Position numbers and translations under genes: made by a program. Shown here piece after piece: positions 1 to 9,996 of a DNA stretch of 64,000 bases. The notes beneath the pieces were generated by a model. It was not told where the DNA came from and did not search any database. It saw only the letters and a program-made list of their open reading frames with translations. The DNA is from Hyaloperonospora brassicae (lineage: Eukaryota > Oomycota > Peronosporomycetes > Peronosporales > Peronosporaceae). How positions within the stretch are numbered: position 1 is the first letter of the stretch; each line of letters starts with the position of its first letter. Location: contig CANTFL010000183.1 in assembly GCA_947650285.1 (NCBI GenBank), forward strand, positions 248,001-312,000, given 5' to 3'.

Positions 1-197
1 CTGATCGAAGCTGTACAAGGACCGCAAGATCAAGTGGCATTCCCCACACACAGAGCGACGGCATTGAGTACGAAAAGGCAAGTGTCACACAAGATTTTAC
101 TCTCCAGTTTTTACTCTTGCGTGCTCAAGTGCCCGAGCTCAGCAGCTACGGGACGGTCCACCATGTCGCATCACACGCGACCACTCTACTTCACAGT

Positions 198-1181
198 CTA
201 AGCAGAGCGCGTCGTGACCGTGATTTCAGAGGACACAGTGTAGCGCACATCAGTGCTCTGCACAAACTTTTCAGTCACCTTTCCACACCCGATCGCGAGC
301 ATCTTACGGTATTCCTCGACACCGAGGCCAGCCTTTGCACCTTCCGTCCAGGGGTTCCACACGACGCACGACGATGGATCAGAAATCGGTCGGTGGTTGC
401 CGTTCCCGTATTGTGCGAATTGCCTGACAGCGACGTCTTGGACGAACCCAACACCTTTGACGGACGCAACCACATCGAGCCCGACGTCCTTGTACGCGCT
501 GTCGACCTGTGACGTGATGCCGAACATCTCGCGCGAGTCGGTCTGGTTCGTCCGTGTGACCCGGTCGTAGTATTCAAGGCCCTGCAAGCCCCGAACTACG
601 ACACCATCGTTCAGGACGTCAGGGACGCTCAAGTAGCTCGTCAGCAGTACGCCCACGTAAAATGCCGCCGAGCCTAGGTTAGACACGGTCAGTTTGGTGA
701 GGAGCCGATCAGCGGACACATTCACCTTGTACCGTAGCTCGAACTTTTCAGGCCAGATCTGAAAGGTGGCCTCGGTCCAAGTCAAGATGAAGGTCGCAGA
801 AGTATAATCGACACCATGATCCGGCCGCGGCTGCTCCAAACTCTCGAGGGTCCACATAGAAGTACGGGCAAACCCATGCTCGGGGCCAGTGAAGCTGTCG
901 ACGGACTCCACGATCGGGAAGTTGACAGAGATACCGCCACGAACGGGGTTCGCCCCGTTAGTCGGCGACTGGCTCACAAACAGGACGTTCACGTCGGGTT
1001 GAGAGGTCGTGGTGTACGATAGCACTTGCGCACCCAGGAGGGACACCTTCGCGGTCGCGCCACTCGGATGCATGACTGTAACCAGCTCGTTGGCAGCGCC
1101 GGGCGATGATGCACACAGCGTCGACGCCAGCATCGTCGACGACACCAGGGCCGCGGTCTTGAGCAGGAACGAATGGACCAT
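198..1181 (-). CDS. Secreted aldose-1-epimerase-like protein, probable pseudoenzyme (left-arm copy)
   Basis: 327 aa, single exon, ATG at 1181. The N-terminus MVHSFLLK followed by a hydrophobic Ala/Ser/Leu stretch to about residue 30 reads as a signal peptide. The body matches the glucose-6-phosphate 1-epimerase (YeaD/YMR099c-like) branch of the galactose-mutarotase fold: RGGISVNFP, EHGFART, a LLTSYLSVPDV box, GLQGLEYYDRV and WNPWTEG occur in the family's order and spacing. The family normally has a catalytic His in the Leu-His-Thr-Tyr-Phe type box and a Glu in a Cys-Val-Glu box near the C-terminus; here these read LTSYL and MLAIGCG, so both appear lost. Export plus loss of catalytic residues suggests a non-enzymatic, possibly sugar-binding or host-directed role (inference). 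Nearly identical to 39771-40754. Confidence 0.9.
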   Translation of the reverse strand: MVHSFLLKTAALVSSTMLASTLCASSPGAANELVTVMHPSGATAKVSLLGAQVLSYTTTSQPDVNVLFVSQSPTNGANPVRGGISVNFPIVESVDSFTGPEHGFARTSMWTLESLEQPRPDHGVDYTSATFILTWTEATFQIWPEKFELRYKVNVSADRLLTKLTVSNLGSAAFYVGVLLTSYLSVPDVLNDGVVVRGLQGLEYYDRVTRTNQTDSREMFGITSQVDSAYKDVGLDVVASVKGVGFVQDVAVRQFAQYGNGNHRPISDPSSCVVWNPWTEGAKAGLGVEEYRKMLAIGCGKVTEKFVQSTDVRYTVSSEITVTTRSA

Positions 1182-1270
1182 ACTGTTGTGGTGACAAAGG
1201 AGGGCCCGTGGGGGGTGGCGGTGGTGGTGGTGACGCCGAAGGTGCGCTTACGGTGAAGGAGGTGAATTCC

Positions 1271-1277
1271 GGAATGA
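1271..1277 (-). promoter_or_regulatory. Initiator-like element upstream of left epimerase-like gene
   Basis: TCATTCC on the minus strand, about 90 bp upstream of the ATG, in the context CGTCATTCCGGAATTC. It resembles the oomycete initiator consensus (YCAYTYY). The same context is found at a similar distance upstream of the paralogue at 19790, whose surrounding sequence is otherwise diverged, which supports a functional start site. Confidence 0.55.
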
Positions 1278-1974
1278 CGACTACAGACGATCGATGCAGA
1301 CGTTCGAGCCCACGGGCAAAGTCGCTGCAGGAGCAGCAGGTGCGACGTGCTCGCGCAGGACACAAACGAGATGGGACGGCGTCGAATCGCTGGCGGAAGG
1401 GCTCAGTGGACAGGGCCATCCCCATCTTGAGATGCAGGGCAGCTGCTGAAGAGGGCCTCACGTGCGTGACACGCGCGACACGTTTAGCGTTTGCGATGCA
1501 CTTTTCCCGCTCGCGTAGCCGGTGTGCCCTGCGACAGACAGGCTGACCGATGCATAGATTCGTGCACGTCAGCGTTCGACCAGGTGCGACACAGCGCCAA
1601 GTGTTTCATTGATGCAAAAGCTGTCGTCGGTCAATCTTCATGACGAGCTCAAACGAAGTTGGGTCCGGCTCATAACTTTCGAGCGACATGTGCTCTTCCT
1701 CTCTCTCTCTACCTCTCCAGTACCAAGCACATGACTGAATCTCTCGCGCGGAATGTCGTGGGTGACACCCAGTACGGACGTCGTACCATTCGAATTAGTG
1801 AGCACGAGCGCATTGGATCAGTGCGTCGCGGGCTGTGCGTCGAAGCAATTGCGCCAAGACGCCCCCCCCCTCAACCCATAGATAGACGCTGCCGAACTTT
1901 CGCTCGAGGTCGAATCCAAATGCCCGTGTGACAAAGTCGTGGAAGCCCGTCTGTGCTGCAGGATCTGTGCAAGC

Positions 1975-1993
1975 GCATGCCCGCTTGGGGGTG
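1975..1993. repeat. Target-site duplication, LINE copy 1 (3'-end side)
   Basis: GCATGCCCGCTTGGGGGTG, identical to 3597-3615. It occurs once, in reverse complement, at 38963-38981 in the right arm, which is the empty site. Confidence 0.95.
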
Positions 1994-3596
1994 GAGGAGG
2001 AGTTTCATGATCATCTATTGACATATTTAATGTGGACAAGAGGTCTGATAAATCCTGAGCCAGGATATGAGCGCCGGTCGCGGCAGCGGATCGTGGCTGA
2101 CACCCGCGTAGGGCGGGTGTCCACGGGGCTCTTGAATCAGAAGTTCAAGACAGGCATGAAGTCGGGCCCCTCGTACGGCCGTAGCCGCGGCTCGATGCTC
2201 GCGTATTGCAATTGCCCGTAGCTGGCGAACACCGCGTGTCCAGTACATTTGGACACTTGCGGATGGAGTAGTCACGGCTCCTCTAAAGACCGCCGAGTTC
2301 CGCTCGGTCCACAAATGTTCTTGGCAGATGGAGCTTAATATGAACCAGATCCGTTCGAATTCTGTTGCTGCGGCGTCAGAGTCATCTTGAAAACGGCTTT
2401 GCAACCGCAAACTCAGCTGACGTGGAATGGGCGGGGCTGTGCGATTGGCGCAGTGCTGAAAGAAGGTGGAAAGAACTGCGTTCGTCGCACCCCCACCGGT
2501 CCAGTGTCCTATCAAGTGACACCAACACGCTTGCGCGATTGGGCACTCCCAGAAAATGTGCGCCGCTGTCTCTTTGCGTCCTCGGCAGTGCAGCACCGTA
2601 CGACAACTGTTGTCCAGCGTGCGACCGGCATGGTATAGATTTAGCTGCTTTGTCGCGATACGATAGCATGTCCAGACTTGATACTCCGTTAGCCCGTTTG
2701 CGTGTTTCCAAACTTGGGAAGGCGTTTGATTTGATGCAGCTGACTGCCAACTATTCGATACCGCCTGCGCGTCATAGGCCTTCAACCAGGACTGGAGGCC
2801 AGGGTGCAGAAGGCGTTTATGAACGTGAAACGCTTGCTTCATAAGCGTTGTCCACACATCTACATTGGCCACCGTCTCTGGCACACTCCAAGGGAAAAGG
2901 TGAAGCTCCGGGTGGGCATGAAACACCAAGGTACGATGGTACGAATGCTCCCAGTAGTTAGACACTTGCTGAGGCGACCCCCGTAATTCTGGTAAATTCC
3001 CGTCAATCGGCCAATGGATTCCATTGACATCTTGGCGGAGGCGAATCGCCGAGTTCGCGGACTCGACAGTGTCCCGACAGGACCCGACAATTAAATCAGC
3101 TCGCACCCGGGACCATTTATAAGCGCGCCGAAACGGCGGTGGATGACGTAAGACGAGCCCGGGCTCTACCGGTCCCGCACCGACAGCAAGGTGGGGTGAC
3201 GAGAGCAGGATCGAAGTCGCCCAACGTTGTAATTTACAATGCATATGCCGAGACGAAGTACCGCCGAGAGACGGGAACGTAAATTGAAATTCATGTGACC
3301 CCAGTCGCCGAATGCACAGACTGCGCAGTGAACATGGAGGTATCCGGGCATATTTGGCCCGCTCTAGGGGCTTGCCGTCTGGCCCTTGAATCCAAGGATT
3401 GCCATCCCAGTGAAAGCGGCCCCAGAAAGCGGCTAATGTATCCATCCGGTGATCAGCAACAGCGGGATGGTCAGGAAACGTTTGATGGTATGAAATTAAC
3501 CATTCGTCACCATCCCACTTACTGCTCGCCCCGACAGACATACGAGCGTGATGCGCGTCCAATCTGGCCCGAATCGACAGCACTTGTTCAGGGGAG
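1994..3596 (-). mobile_element. 5'-truncated LINE copy 1
   Basis: 1603-bp non-LTR retrotransposon fragment holding only the C-terminal part of ORF2 and a ~33-bp 3' UTR. It is flanked by a perfect 19-bp duplication, and the right inverted arm lacks it. The 3' end on the minus strand is not poly(A) but a pyrimidine-rich tail (CTCCTCCTC). It belongs to the same broad clade as the full-length LINE at 9895-18781 but is clearly diverged from it, so it came from another family. Confidence 0.95.
2027..3596 (-). pseudogene. LINE ORF2 C-terminal fragment (zinc-binding tail)
   Basis: One uninterrupted frame of about 520 codons from the truncated 5' end to TAA just before the 3' UTR. Open frame continues about 20 codons into host flank, which is chance. 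It aligns by motif with the last third of the full-length LINE ORF2 (WDGNPWI, LRHPPPF, QVWTCYRIATKQLN). A zinc-binding reverse-transcriptase tail (Cys-x6-Cys then ETAAHIFWECPIAQACW) sits near residue 350. Endonuclease and reverse transcriptase domains are missing, so it cannot transpose alone. The lack of stops suggests a fairly recent insertion. Confidence 0.9.
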
Positions 3597-3615
3597 GCAT
3601 GCCCGCTTGGGGGTG
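3597..3615. repeat. Target-site duplication, LINE copy 1 (5'-truncated side)
   Basis: Second copy of the 19-bp duplication seen at 1975-1993. Confidence 0.95.
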
Positions 3616-3864
3616 CACATCCTACGCAAGCAAGCGCTCGAGATGGCACTGGAAGCATGGAAAAGCGTGTAGCCTCCCTGGCTTCATCGACTGACTTAGT
3701 CTTTGTATGTCAAAAGATGGCGCCGCAAAAGCAGCGGCCTTCGATCGCCCTATGCACACTTTGTCGCAATCGACCAAATCGGTTCGGTCGATCGAGATGT
3801 CCCAGCAAGCCACGTGTTGCCGTGCGGATCAGCGAGTTGTTGTTGATGCAGCAAAACAACATGG

Positions 3865-3881
3865 CGACGGGTGATGTCTGT
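3865..3881. repeat. Target-site duplication, LINE copy 2 (3'-end side)
   Basis: CGACGGGTGATGTCTGT, repeated at 5732-5748. It is single-copy in both uninterrupted repeats (32748-32764 and, reversed, 38697-38713). Confidence 0.95.
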
Positions 3882-5731
3882 GAGAGAGAGAGATTCATGA
3901 CTGTCTATTGCACATGATGGTTACGCGCTAGAAGTCTGAAATCTTCTAAGCCTAGAATACAGCGCCGGTCGCGGCGGTGGATCAAGGCACCTCTCTAGTG
4001 GTAGCGAAACTCCGCTAGCCTCAAGAGTAAAAAGTTCAAGGGAGGCATGTAATCGAGCCCCTCGAAGAACTGTCGACGCCCCTCTATGCTCACGCATAGC
4101 CAAGGCCGTTAATTGACGGACGCCGGTTGTCCAGAAATGGACGACACTTTGAGCCGTCGTAGACTGCACGCCTCTGAACACGGCATCGTTGCGCTCGCTC
4201 CATAAATGCGTAATGCAAACGGAACACATTAAAAACCAAATCCGTCGCCACACCTTTTCCCCCGCTGCGGCATCATCGTGAAACCGCTCGAGCAACCGAG
4301 ACCGCTGAAACGCCGGGATCGCCGGAGCCTGTCGATTCGCACAGTTGCTGAGACAACTATGGACTACCGCACTCGACACAGAAGCGCCGATCCAATGGCT
4401 GATGAACTTAGCCCAGCACGCCCGCGCCTTCTGACAATCCCAAAAGACGTGCCTCGACGTTTCGGGCACCCCGTGACACGTAGGCAGGGCCCGGCAGCTG
4501 GGGTCGGCAGCCCGCCCGGCATGATGAAAATTTAGCTGCTTGGTGGCGACTCGATACGCCGTCCAAACTTGATAGTCGGAGAGTCCGTTATCATGTTTCC
4601 AAAGTTGGGATGGTTGCTGATGCGCCGCCGCCCTTAGCCACGAATCCTCTCGATAGACTGCATCCAGCCGCTCCAATAAGGGTAGTAAAGGCCGAGTTAG
4701 TCGGTGTTTGTGCAGCGAGAAAGCCCGGTGCAAAATAGCCTGACGGAGAGCTCCATTAGGAACCGTGTCGGGTACTCCCCACGCAAAGTGGTGGTGACTT
4801 GGGTGAGCATAAAAGACCACGCCGTGCTGCCGGATGTGCGTAGCCCATCGCTGGCTGTCACCGTCCGACGCCGTGTGGAGCTCGGGTAGGCCGTCTTGAA
4901 ACAACCAATGCAGCCCATCGGAGCCCTGGCGTAACTGCACCATTCCGTCTCTCTCCTCTAGTGAATTCCTGCGAGCTCCCACGACGCAACCCCGACTCAC
5001 AGTGACCCAGTCATATTCATAACGAAATGGGGGGGGGATGCCGAAGAGATAATGCTGCCGCCACGCCCAATTCTGACCCGACCGTACATAACGGAGACGC
5101 CAATAAAATTGCTGTCGCCCACCGGCGAAGCTTCGGCTGGGAATACGTGACTCCCTCTGACCGCGAGGGCGGGATGGTGAAAACATAGGTGGTCGGGCCC
5201 GTCCTCCAAATGTGCAGGTCAGCGATAGAGCAGGCGGCTATTTGATTGAACTTCGAGTGCAACAACTTCACACCTTTAGCATCCCGGATCCACGGATTGC
5301 CGGACCAGCCAAACGTCCCCCAAAATTGACGCACCGCGCGTAGTTGATAATCAGAACCCTCCGGAGGAGGGACTTCGTCAGGTAACGTAGTGGAAAAGTG
5401 TAGTTCCCAGCCACGCCCTATCCATCGACTTACCGCTTGTAGTACGAGAGAATCTAGAAAAGACGATGTCCGATCCCGTCGTTGACCAGCGTGCGCCGCC
5501 GACGGCTCAAGAAGCAAGTCTAGATCTTTAGCCACGAAAGCCAGCGAAGACCTGCTGATGCGTAAAGGCCGTTCCCGGCTACGCAGCCATGTATGCATGA
5601 CCATACCCGAACCGGTAGATCCGCCTTGGTACGCCCAGGACCTCCAAGCATTAAAATACTTGTCGTGCGATTGGGTGAGCCAGCGCAGCGCGTGTTTGGT
5701 CCGTTGCGTTTTGATGGCCACCTCCACCGAA
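3882..5731 (-). mobile_element. 5'-truncated LINE copy 2
   Basis: 1850-bp LINE fragment bounded by a 17-bp duplication, with two independent empty sites elsewhere in the window. The 3' end on the minus strand finishes in CTCTCTCTCTC instead of poly(A). It is related to, but distinct from, LINE copy 1 and the full-length LINE. Confidence 0.95.
3921..5731 (-). pseudogene. LINE ORF2 C-terminal fragment with homopolymer frameshift
   Basis: Two overlapping minus-strand frames (about 5731-5017 and 5186-3921) encode consecutive pieces of the LINE ORF2 C-terminal region. The frame changes in a run of nine G (5029-5037) within the RHPPP motif, consistent with a one-base slip. Recognisable parts are VAIKTQRTKHAL near the start, SGNPWI, YQVWTAYRVATKQLNFHHAG, and a zinc-binding tail ending HVFWDCQKARACW. 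Endonuclease and catalytic reverse transcriptase are absent. Confidence 0.9.
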
Positions 5732-5748
5732 CGACGGGTGATGTCTGT
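5732..5748. repeat. Target-site duplication, LINE copy 2 (5'-truncated side)
   Basis: Second copy of the 17-bp duplication seen at 3865-3881. Confidence 0.95.
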
Positions 5749-6480
5749 CAACACCGGGGCGCAATCAATCGTCCGTTTATGTAGCGACACGTGCCATCAC
5801 GGATCGCGGCATGCAAAGCGATGATGGGAGGTCCGATCGTAGCGTCCGCAACACCCGGGTATGGTGAAGTTGACGGATTGCGGTCGCAAACGCACTGCAA
5901 CTCACGGTGTCGAGGGCCGGAAGGTTTTTCCTTGTCTTGATCGTTCAAGTATTCATCAGATGTCTGCGTGTATATCACATGTACGATATGCTTCGGTGAC
6001 GTGGTGGCATGAGGGAGGGGCAGAGCGAGCGAAGCGCTGGAGGTGCGTTTTGCAGACAATGAGATGTCCATAGAGTTCTTCATCTTGTCGGAAGGTGCGA
6101 TCAAGTCCTGAAAACGCCAAGTATCTCCATCATTCTTGGCGCACTATTCATGTCGGTCGGTAGATCTAGTTTGCCTCGTTACCACTTGATCGTATCTCGA
6201 TTCTTCACCGGAGGGGTTGCAACGACTTAAACGGCCAATGTGTCCGGAAATTGATCCATTTTGCATAAGTCTGCGCGCTGCATGCAGCTGCGTGTATACC
6301 TCATTTAAATTCTCGATTTCAACATAACAGGTCATCATGATACATATACTCGCGGGCGCAAAAGATGAAACCCTATACGTCTGTTTAAGCCGCATGACCA
6401 TCAACAAGCATTCAGGTGTATTTATGACTTATTTGTGGTCCACCGTGTACGTCCCAAAGGCTAAAAATAGAATATATATA

Positions 6481-6735
6481 GGTACACACCCACCCTTTGA
6501 TACGTACACACCCACCTGCAAAAGAAGCCCCTTTTGAAGTACTGTAGCCTCTCCAACTAGGTATTGCACAGTAATACATACAAAATACCATATCAATATT
6601 CTTTGCTTTGTGCACACCACTCCCTAATCCATGTCTCTTTTGTGTCAGGAAATAGCCTTGCGTATGACTTCCGCTCTCATCATCCGGTACACCCCTATAA
6701 GTACCCCTAATACCACCATTTCACCTAATTTAAAT
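6481..6735 (+). repeat. Left TIR of DDI1-carrying element
   Basis: Pairs in reverse complement with 8150-8396, with scattered mismatches. Shared stretches include CCTGCAAAAGAAGCCCC and GCCTTGCGTATGACTTCCGC, and the match fades after CTATAAGTACCC. Confidence 0.88.
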
Positions 6736-7126
6736 AGCGTCTAGAACGACGTCAACAACGCTTGAAATGCGAAAAGCAATTAAGCCGTACGGCTGCGCTA
6801 GCTCCCGCGGAGAGAAGCAAAGAGGCACAGCATGTGATCTCAACACACATACACACGTACGAAAATTACACGTACACACGGTTGATGACCTGCATAGGCT
6901 CGTTTGCTGGTGATAATTAAGGTTTACCTTAGCAGATGGCGACCAAATCGCTCAGATTCACGTCGAGGCCACGCAGTTGCTCAACTCGGTTGCCACACAG
7001 CATCAGGAGCGATTGGATCTTATCACCTTTTTTTAACAATGAATTATCAGCTTACGCTCGCTCAACACATTCCGTGTACCTACGCATTCGTCCGCGTATC
7101 TAACACCTCTGCACACGCAGATTTAG

Positions 7127-8040
7127 ATTCCTGTATCCAGACAATTGCTGCTGCTGAATGGTCAAGTCTTAAGTGGCAAGAAAATGGTAGAAGATAGGTA
7201 AACGACAAAGGGTTGGAAGAAGAGCCACTAATTCTTTGTGGTAATCGTTAGACGTCTGCTTGCAATAGTTCGAGCAGGCCAGGCTGAAAAATCACGACCT
7301 GATGGTGATCACGTCCGCTTCCCCGACTGAACCTACTTCTGCTATCGCAGCTAGCATCACAGCTCGTCCGGGCATGAAGATGCACGAGATTCCGGTACGA
7401 AATTGTTCTCTCGCGCGGTGTTAAGATGGAGTCAACATGGCTGATTTTAAACGGTCGATCAAATATTTGCTTCGCCGGAAGTTCTGCTTGACATCATGGA
7501 CAAAAATATGCAGCTTCGGTTTGAAGTTCGATGGAAAGTGCGGATGTTCGCTAAGCTGAACATGGTGTACAGCCTGATTATTGTGGTGTTTTTTTGTTGC
7601 TATGATTGCAGCACACTGAATCTAAGCTAGCGACAGCACTTCAGGCTTCAGACCTAGCATGTGTCGGTACGTGGACTGTGGACAACAATAGTATTAAAGG
7701 GCAACTGCAGTTGACGACCGTGTCTGTGCATACAGTACGCATGGCGTTGATACAAATGCACATTGCAGCTGCATCACGAAATTTTTGAGGATCAACAAGA
7801 GATCGAAGTTTTGGATCTTAACCCGCTCGACGCCGATGAACAAGCAAAAATTGCCGGTCGTATTTGGTCGTCGAATGTCCAGAAGACTATGGAGATCGCT
7901 ATCGAGGTTATGCCTGAGGCATTTGCGCGTCTCACGATGCTGTACATACCGTGCACAGTGAACGGGGCGCAAGTGAAGGCGTTGTCGATTCTAGAGCACA
8001 GTCGACTATAACGTCGTCGGTACGCTCGACTGCAATGCGA
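7127..8040 (+). pseudogene. DDI1: Decayed DDI1-like fragment (ubiquitin-like plus retropepsin-like regions)
   Basis: Two separated blocks look like the proteasome-shuttle/protease DDI1. Block 1 (7127-7198) reads IPVSRQLLLLNGQVLSGKKM, the second half of a ubiquitin-like domain, and ends at TAA 7199. Block 2 (about 7790-8040) reads NPLDADEQAKIAGRIW, then NVQKTMEIAIEVMPEAFARL and TMLYIPCTVNGAQVKA, the DDI1-specific lead into its aspartyl protease. The catalytic VDSGAQ segment follows in another frame as VDSRAQSTI, implying a one-base loss near 7983 and a Gly-to-Arg change. The protease C-terminus is missing. The link between the blocks (7200-7780) is too decayed to read. A non-functional captured copy; an intact DDI1 gene is expected elsewhere. 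Confidence 0.82.
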
Positions 8041-8149
8041 ATGAAGTTAAACCAACGTGACGTGATAAAGAAAGGAGGTGCGGAATGGTCCGTAAGCACC
8101 TTTTAATATTTCCAGCGTAGAGTATTCACGTGCGACAAGGCTCTAATAT

Positions 8150-8396
8150 AGGGGAAGTGGAATTATTATGGGTACTTATAGGGGGGGTGCCGGATAATGA
8201 GAGCGGAAGTCATACGCAAGGCTATTTGCTGACACAAAAGAGGCATGGATTAGGGAGGGGTGTGCACAAGGCAAAGAATATTGATATGGCATTTTGTATG
8301 TATTACTGTGCAATACCTAGTTGGACAGGTTACTGTACTTCAGAAGGGGCTTCTTTTGCAGGTGAATGTGTACGTATCAAAGGGTGGGCGTGCACC
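8150..8396 (-). repeat. Right TIR of DDI1-carrying element
   Basis: Reverse-complement partner of 6481-6735. Confidence 0.88.
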
Positions 8397-8765
8397 TATA
8401 AATCTCCTAAAAATGCATAGATAATTGGAAAAAAAAATTGCCCCACGTCCTAAAATACAAAATGTAGCACATCTATACAAATTCTGTTTCTGGTTGTGGT
8501 GATTCTCAACGCAAATTTGATGAGCACGATGCAATCTACTCAACCCCTCACAATAGGTGCTGGCAATTTAGAGTGCAAGTTGCTCAAATTTCATCTTTAT
8601 AGTAAATCGTGTCACTAGTCTTAAAAGCAACTCGGTAGGAGTAGCACCATACTTGCCTTATTCTAGCTACACACACGTACAATGTCATTCATTGAGCACA
8701 AGCACGCGCGTGATGCGGGCGATCGTGCACGCGCCTAATCGACTGCAACTACTAAATCTTGCAGC

Positions 8766-8960
8766 TTCAATAGCACCAGCAATATCGACAATAGCATCGG
8801 CTATAGAAACCACAGCATCTACAACAACAAGAACAGCAGTATCAGCAGTAGCATCATCATCAATAGAAGCAACAACAGCAGCTGCACCACCCTACAACAA
8901 CACAAGCAGAAGCAACAACAACCGCAACATAAATATAGCAACTTATATAACCTCTACGAA
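8766..8960. repeat. Degenerate trinucleotide (ACA/GCA) repeat
   Basis: Long run of imperfect AGCA, ACAAC and ATCA units; its translation is Thr/Ser/Ala/Asn-rich low complexity. Confidence 0.7.
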
Positions 8961-9224
8961 ACCAATAACATTAGGATCAACGACATTAGCACCTTTAACT
9001 GTGTTGTCGGCCGCGACCGATGATACGAGGACGCATTAACGTCCTCATTTTTCGCGTCTACGCACGCAACAGGTGGCTGCAAGCGCAGCACACCCGCGGC
9101 AAAACCCTCTCCGCGGGTTCCCAAACACGGCAGGAGTTGGTCACGGCCGTGAAAGCGAAAACAAAAATGATTAAGGACATTTGATATTATGTGTGTCACA
9201 ATAACTGAATAGTACTAGGACGTG

Positions 9225-9350
9225 GAGCATTTTATATTTTTAATTATCTGGGGCGTTTTTTATTCTCCAATTATCTGGGACATTTTTTTATTTCGTGATA
9301 AAATGGGGCATTTGTTTTTTTCGTCATAAAATAAGGCAGTTTTTTATTCT
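9225..9350. repeat. Degenerate T-rich tandem repeat
   Basis: About four imperfect ~33-bp units built around ATTATCTGGGGC or ATAAAATGGGGC followed by a T run. Confidence 0.65.
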
Positions 9351-9878
9351 TCCTAAATTTTAAATAGTATACATTAGGGTCGCCCCGTTACATAGTGCGA
9401 ACCGTATGTCTTTGAATAGCTGGTGACGAATGCGGCGGAAGAGAGGCGGAAACAATCTAACAGCAGCGGCGGTGCAGGCTGGATCTGTCGAGCCGGCTCC
9501 TAAGCAGCTACAATTCTCTGGATAGGCATGGCTGCTTTTTTAAGCTCTAACGAAGTATGCCTTTTAGACGTGACACCTGCTGCAGCTTGAACCCCGAGTG
9601 TTGAGCTGCTCAGCACTTGCGATTACAATTTCTCCAGCTTCGCCGTGCTCGCGCACGATTAGATAGCAGCGATGTAAACAGTCAGTTGTGTTCGAGACTC
9701 TGTCGCGAGGTTCTTCAAGATGAACCTATCGCACGATTACTGCACGCAGAGAAGTGGTCTTCACGTAGCTCGCCAAAGGGGTAGAGAGTGCATGACAATG
9801 ATACGTCGATAGTCTAATTTGACCTTTTTTTGGTCGGATTGTGAAGGCCGGCCGTGCAGCTGCTGCGGCAGCACCTTC

Positions 9879-9894
9879 CGCATGGACCACAGCA
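9879..9894. repeat. Target-site duplication, full-length LINE (5' side)
   Basis: CGCATGGACCACAGCA, identical to 18782-18797. Confidence 0.93.
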
Positions 9895-9996
9895 CTCTCC
9901 AATCTGCGCTGCAGAAGGCACCCGCCTGCGGTGAGTATAAACGAGACATTAAGCCAAACCAGGCTTTCTTCGGCAACTGCCCGTGCGTATCTTCCC

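Larger units (their letters stand above)
3706..6380. repeat. Dispersed ~0.7-kb repeat, copy A (split by LINE copy 2)
   Basis: The sequence starting TATGTCAAAAGATGGCGCCG at about 3708 and resuming at 5749 after a LINE insertion is repeated at 32588-33367 (same orientation) and in the right arm at about 38120-38880 (reverse). Copies are very similar. The start has a palindromic GGCGCC in an A/T context. On the minus strand each copy has a shared reading frame (5748-6083 here, ATG at 6083, about 111 codons). I recognise no domain. Near-identity of the DNA means the open frame alone does not show selection. Confidence 0.8.
1..6460. repeat. Left arm of large inverted duplication
   Basis: Reverse complement of 37955-40951 once the two LINE insertions (1994-3596, 3882-5731) and one copy of each target duplication are removed. 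Base 1 pairs with about 40951, so the arm may continue beyond the window. The outer part (1-1993) is almost identical to its partner; the epimerase-like proteins differ at one residue, and a 4-bp ATAG duplication near 1880 is one of few indels. The inner part (6200-6460) is more diverged and fades near the start of the TIR element at 6481. It carries an epimerase-like gene, its upstream region and a copy of a ~0.7-kb repeat also found at 32588-33367. Confidence 0.93.
6481..8396. mobile_element. Non-autonomous TIR DNA element carrying a captured DDI1-type gene fragment
   Basis: About 1.9 kb bounded by long imperfect TIRs (6481-6735 and 8150-8396). Ends read GGTACACACCCACCCTTTGA on the left and, reversed, GGTGCACGCCCACCCTTTGA on the right. 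TATA flanks both ends and may be a short target duplication; it is self-complementary, so the exact edge is uncertain. No transposase sequence is visible inside. The interior instead holds pieces of a cellular gene (see 7127-8040). Long TIRs around host sequence resemble Pack-MULE style capture, but without a clear 8-9 bp duplication the superfamily is open. Confidence 0.8.
8397..9878. other. Intergenic, low-complexity rich
   Basis: No supported gene. It contains an ACA/GCA-rich trinucleotide stretch (8766-8960), a degenerate T-rich tandem repeat (about 9225-9350), and a more GC-balanced stretch (9400-9878) that forms the pre-insertion flank of the LINE and continues at 18798. An open frame at 8653-9039 is a by-product of the trinucleotide repeat. 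Confidence 0.6.

Noticed and set aside
8653..9039. 128-codon Thr/Ser-rich open frame
   Set aside because: Arises from the ACA/GCA trinucleotide repeat; no motif or domain.
9400..9878. Possible host gene split by the full-length LINE (with 18798-18876)
   Set aside because: Joining the flanks gives only short open pieces; not enough to support a gene.
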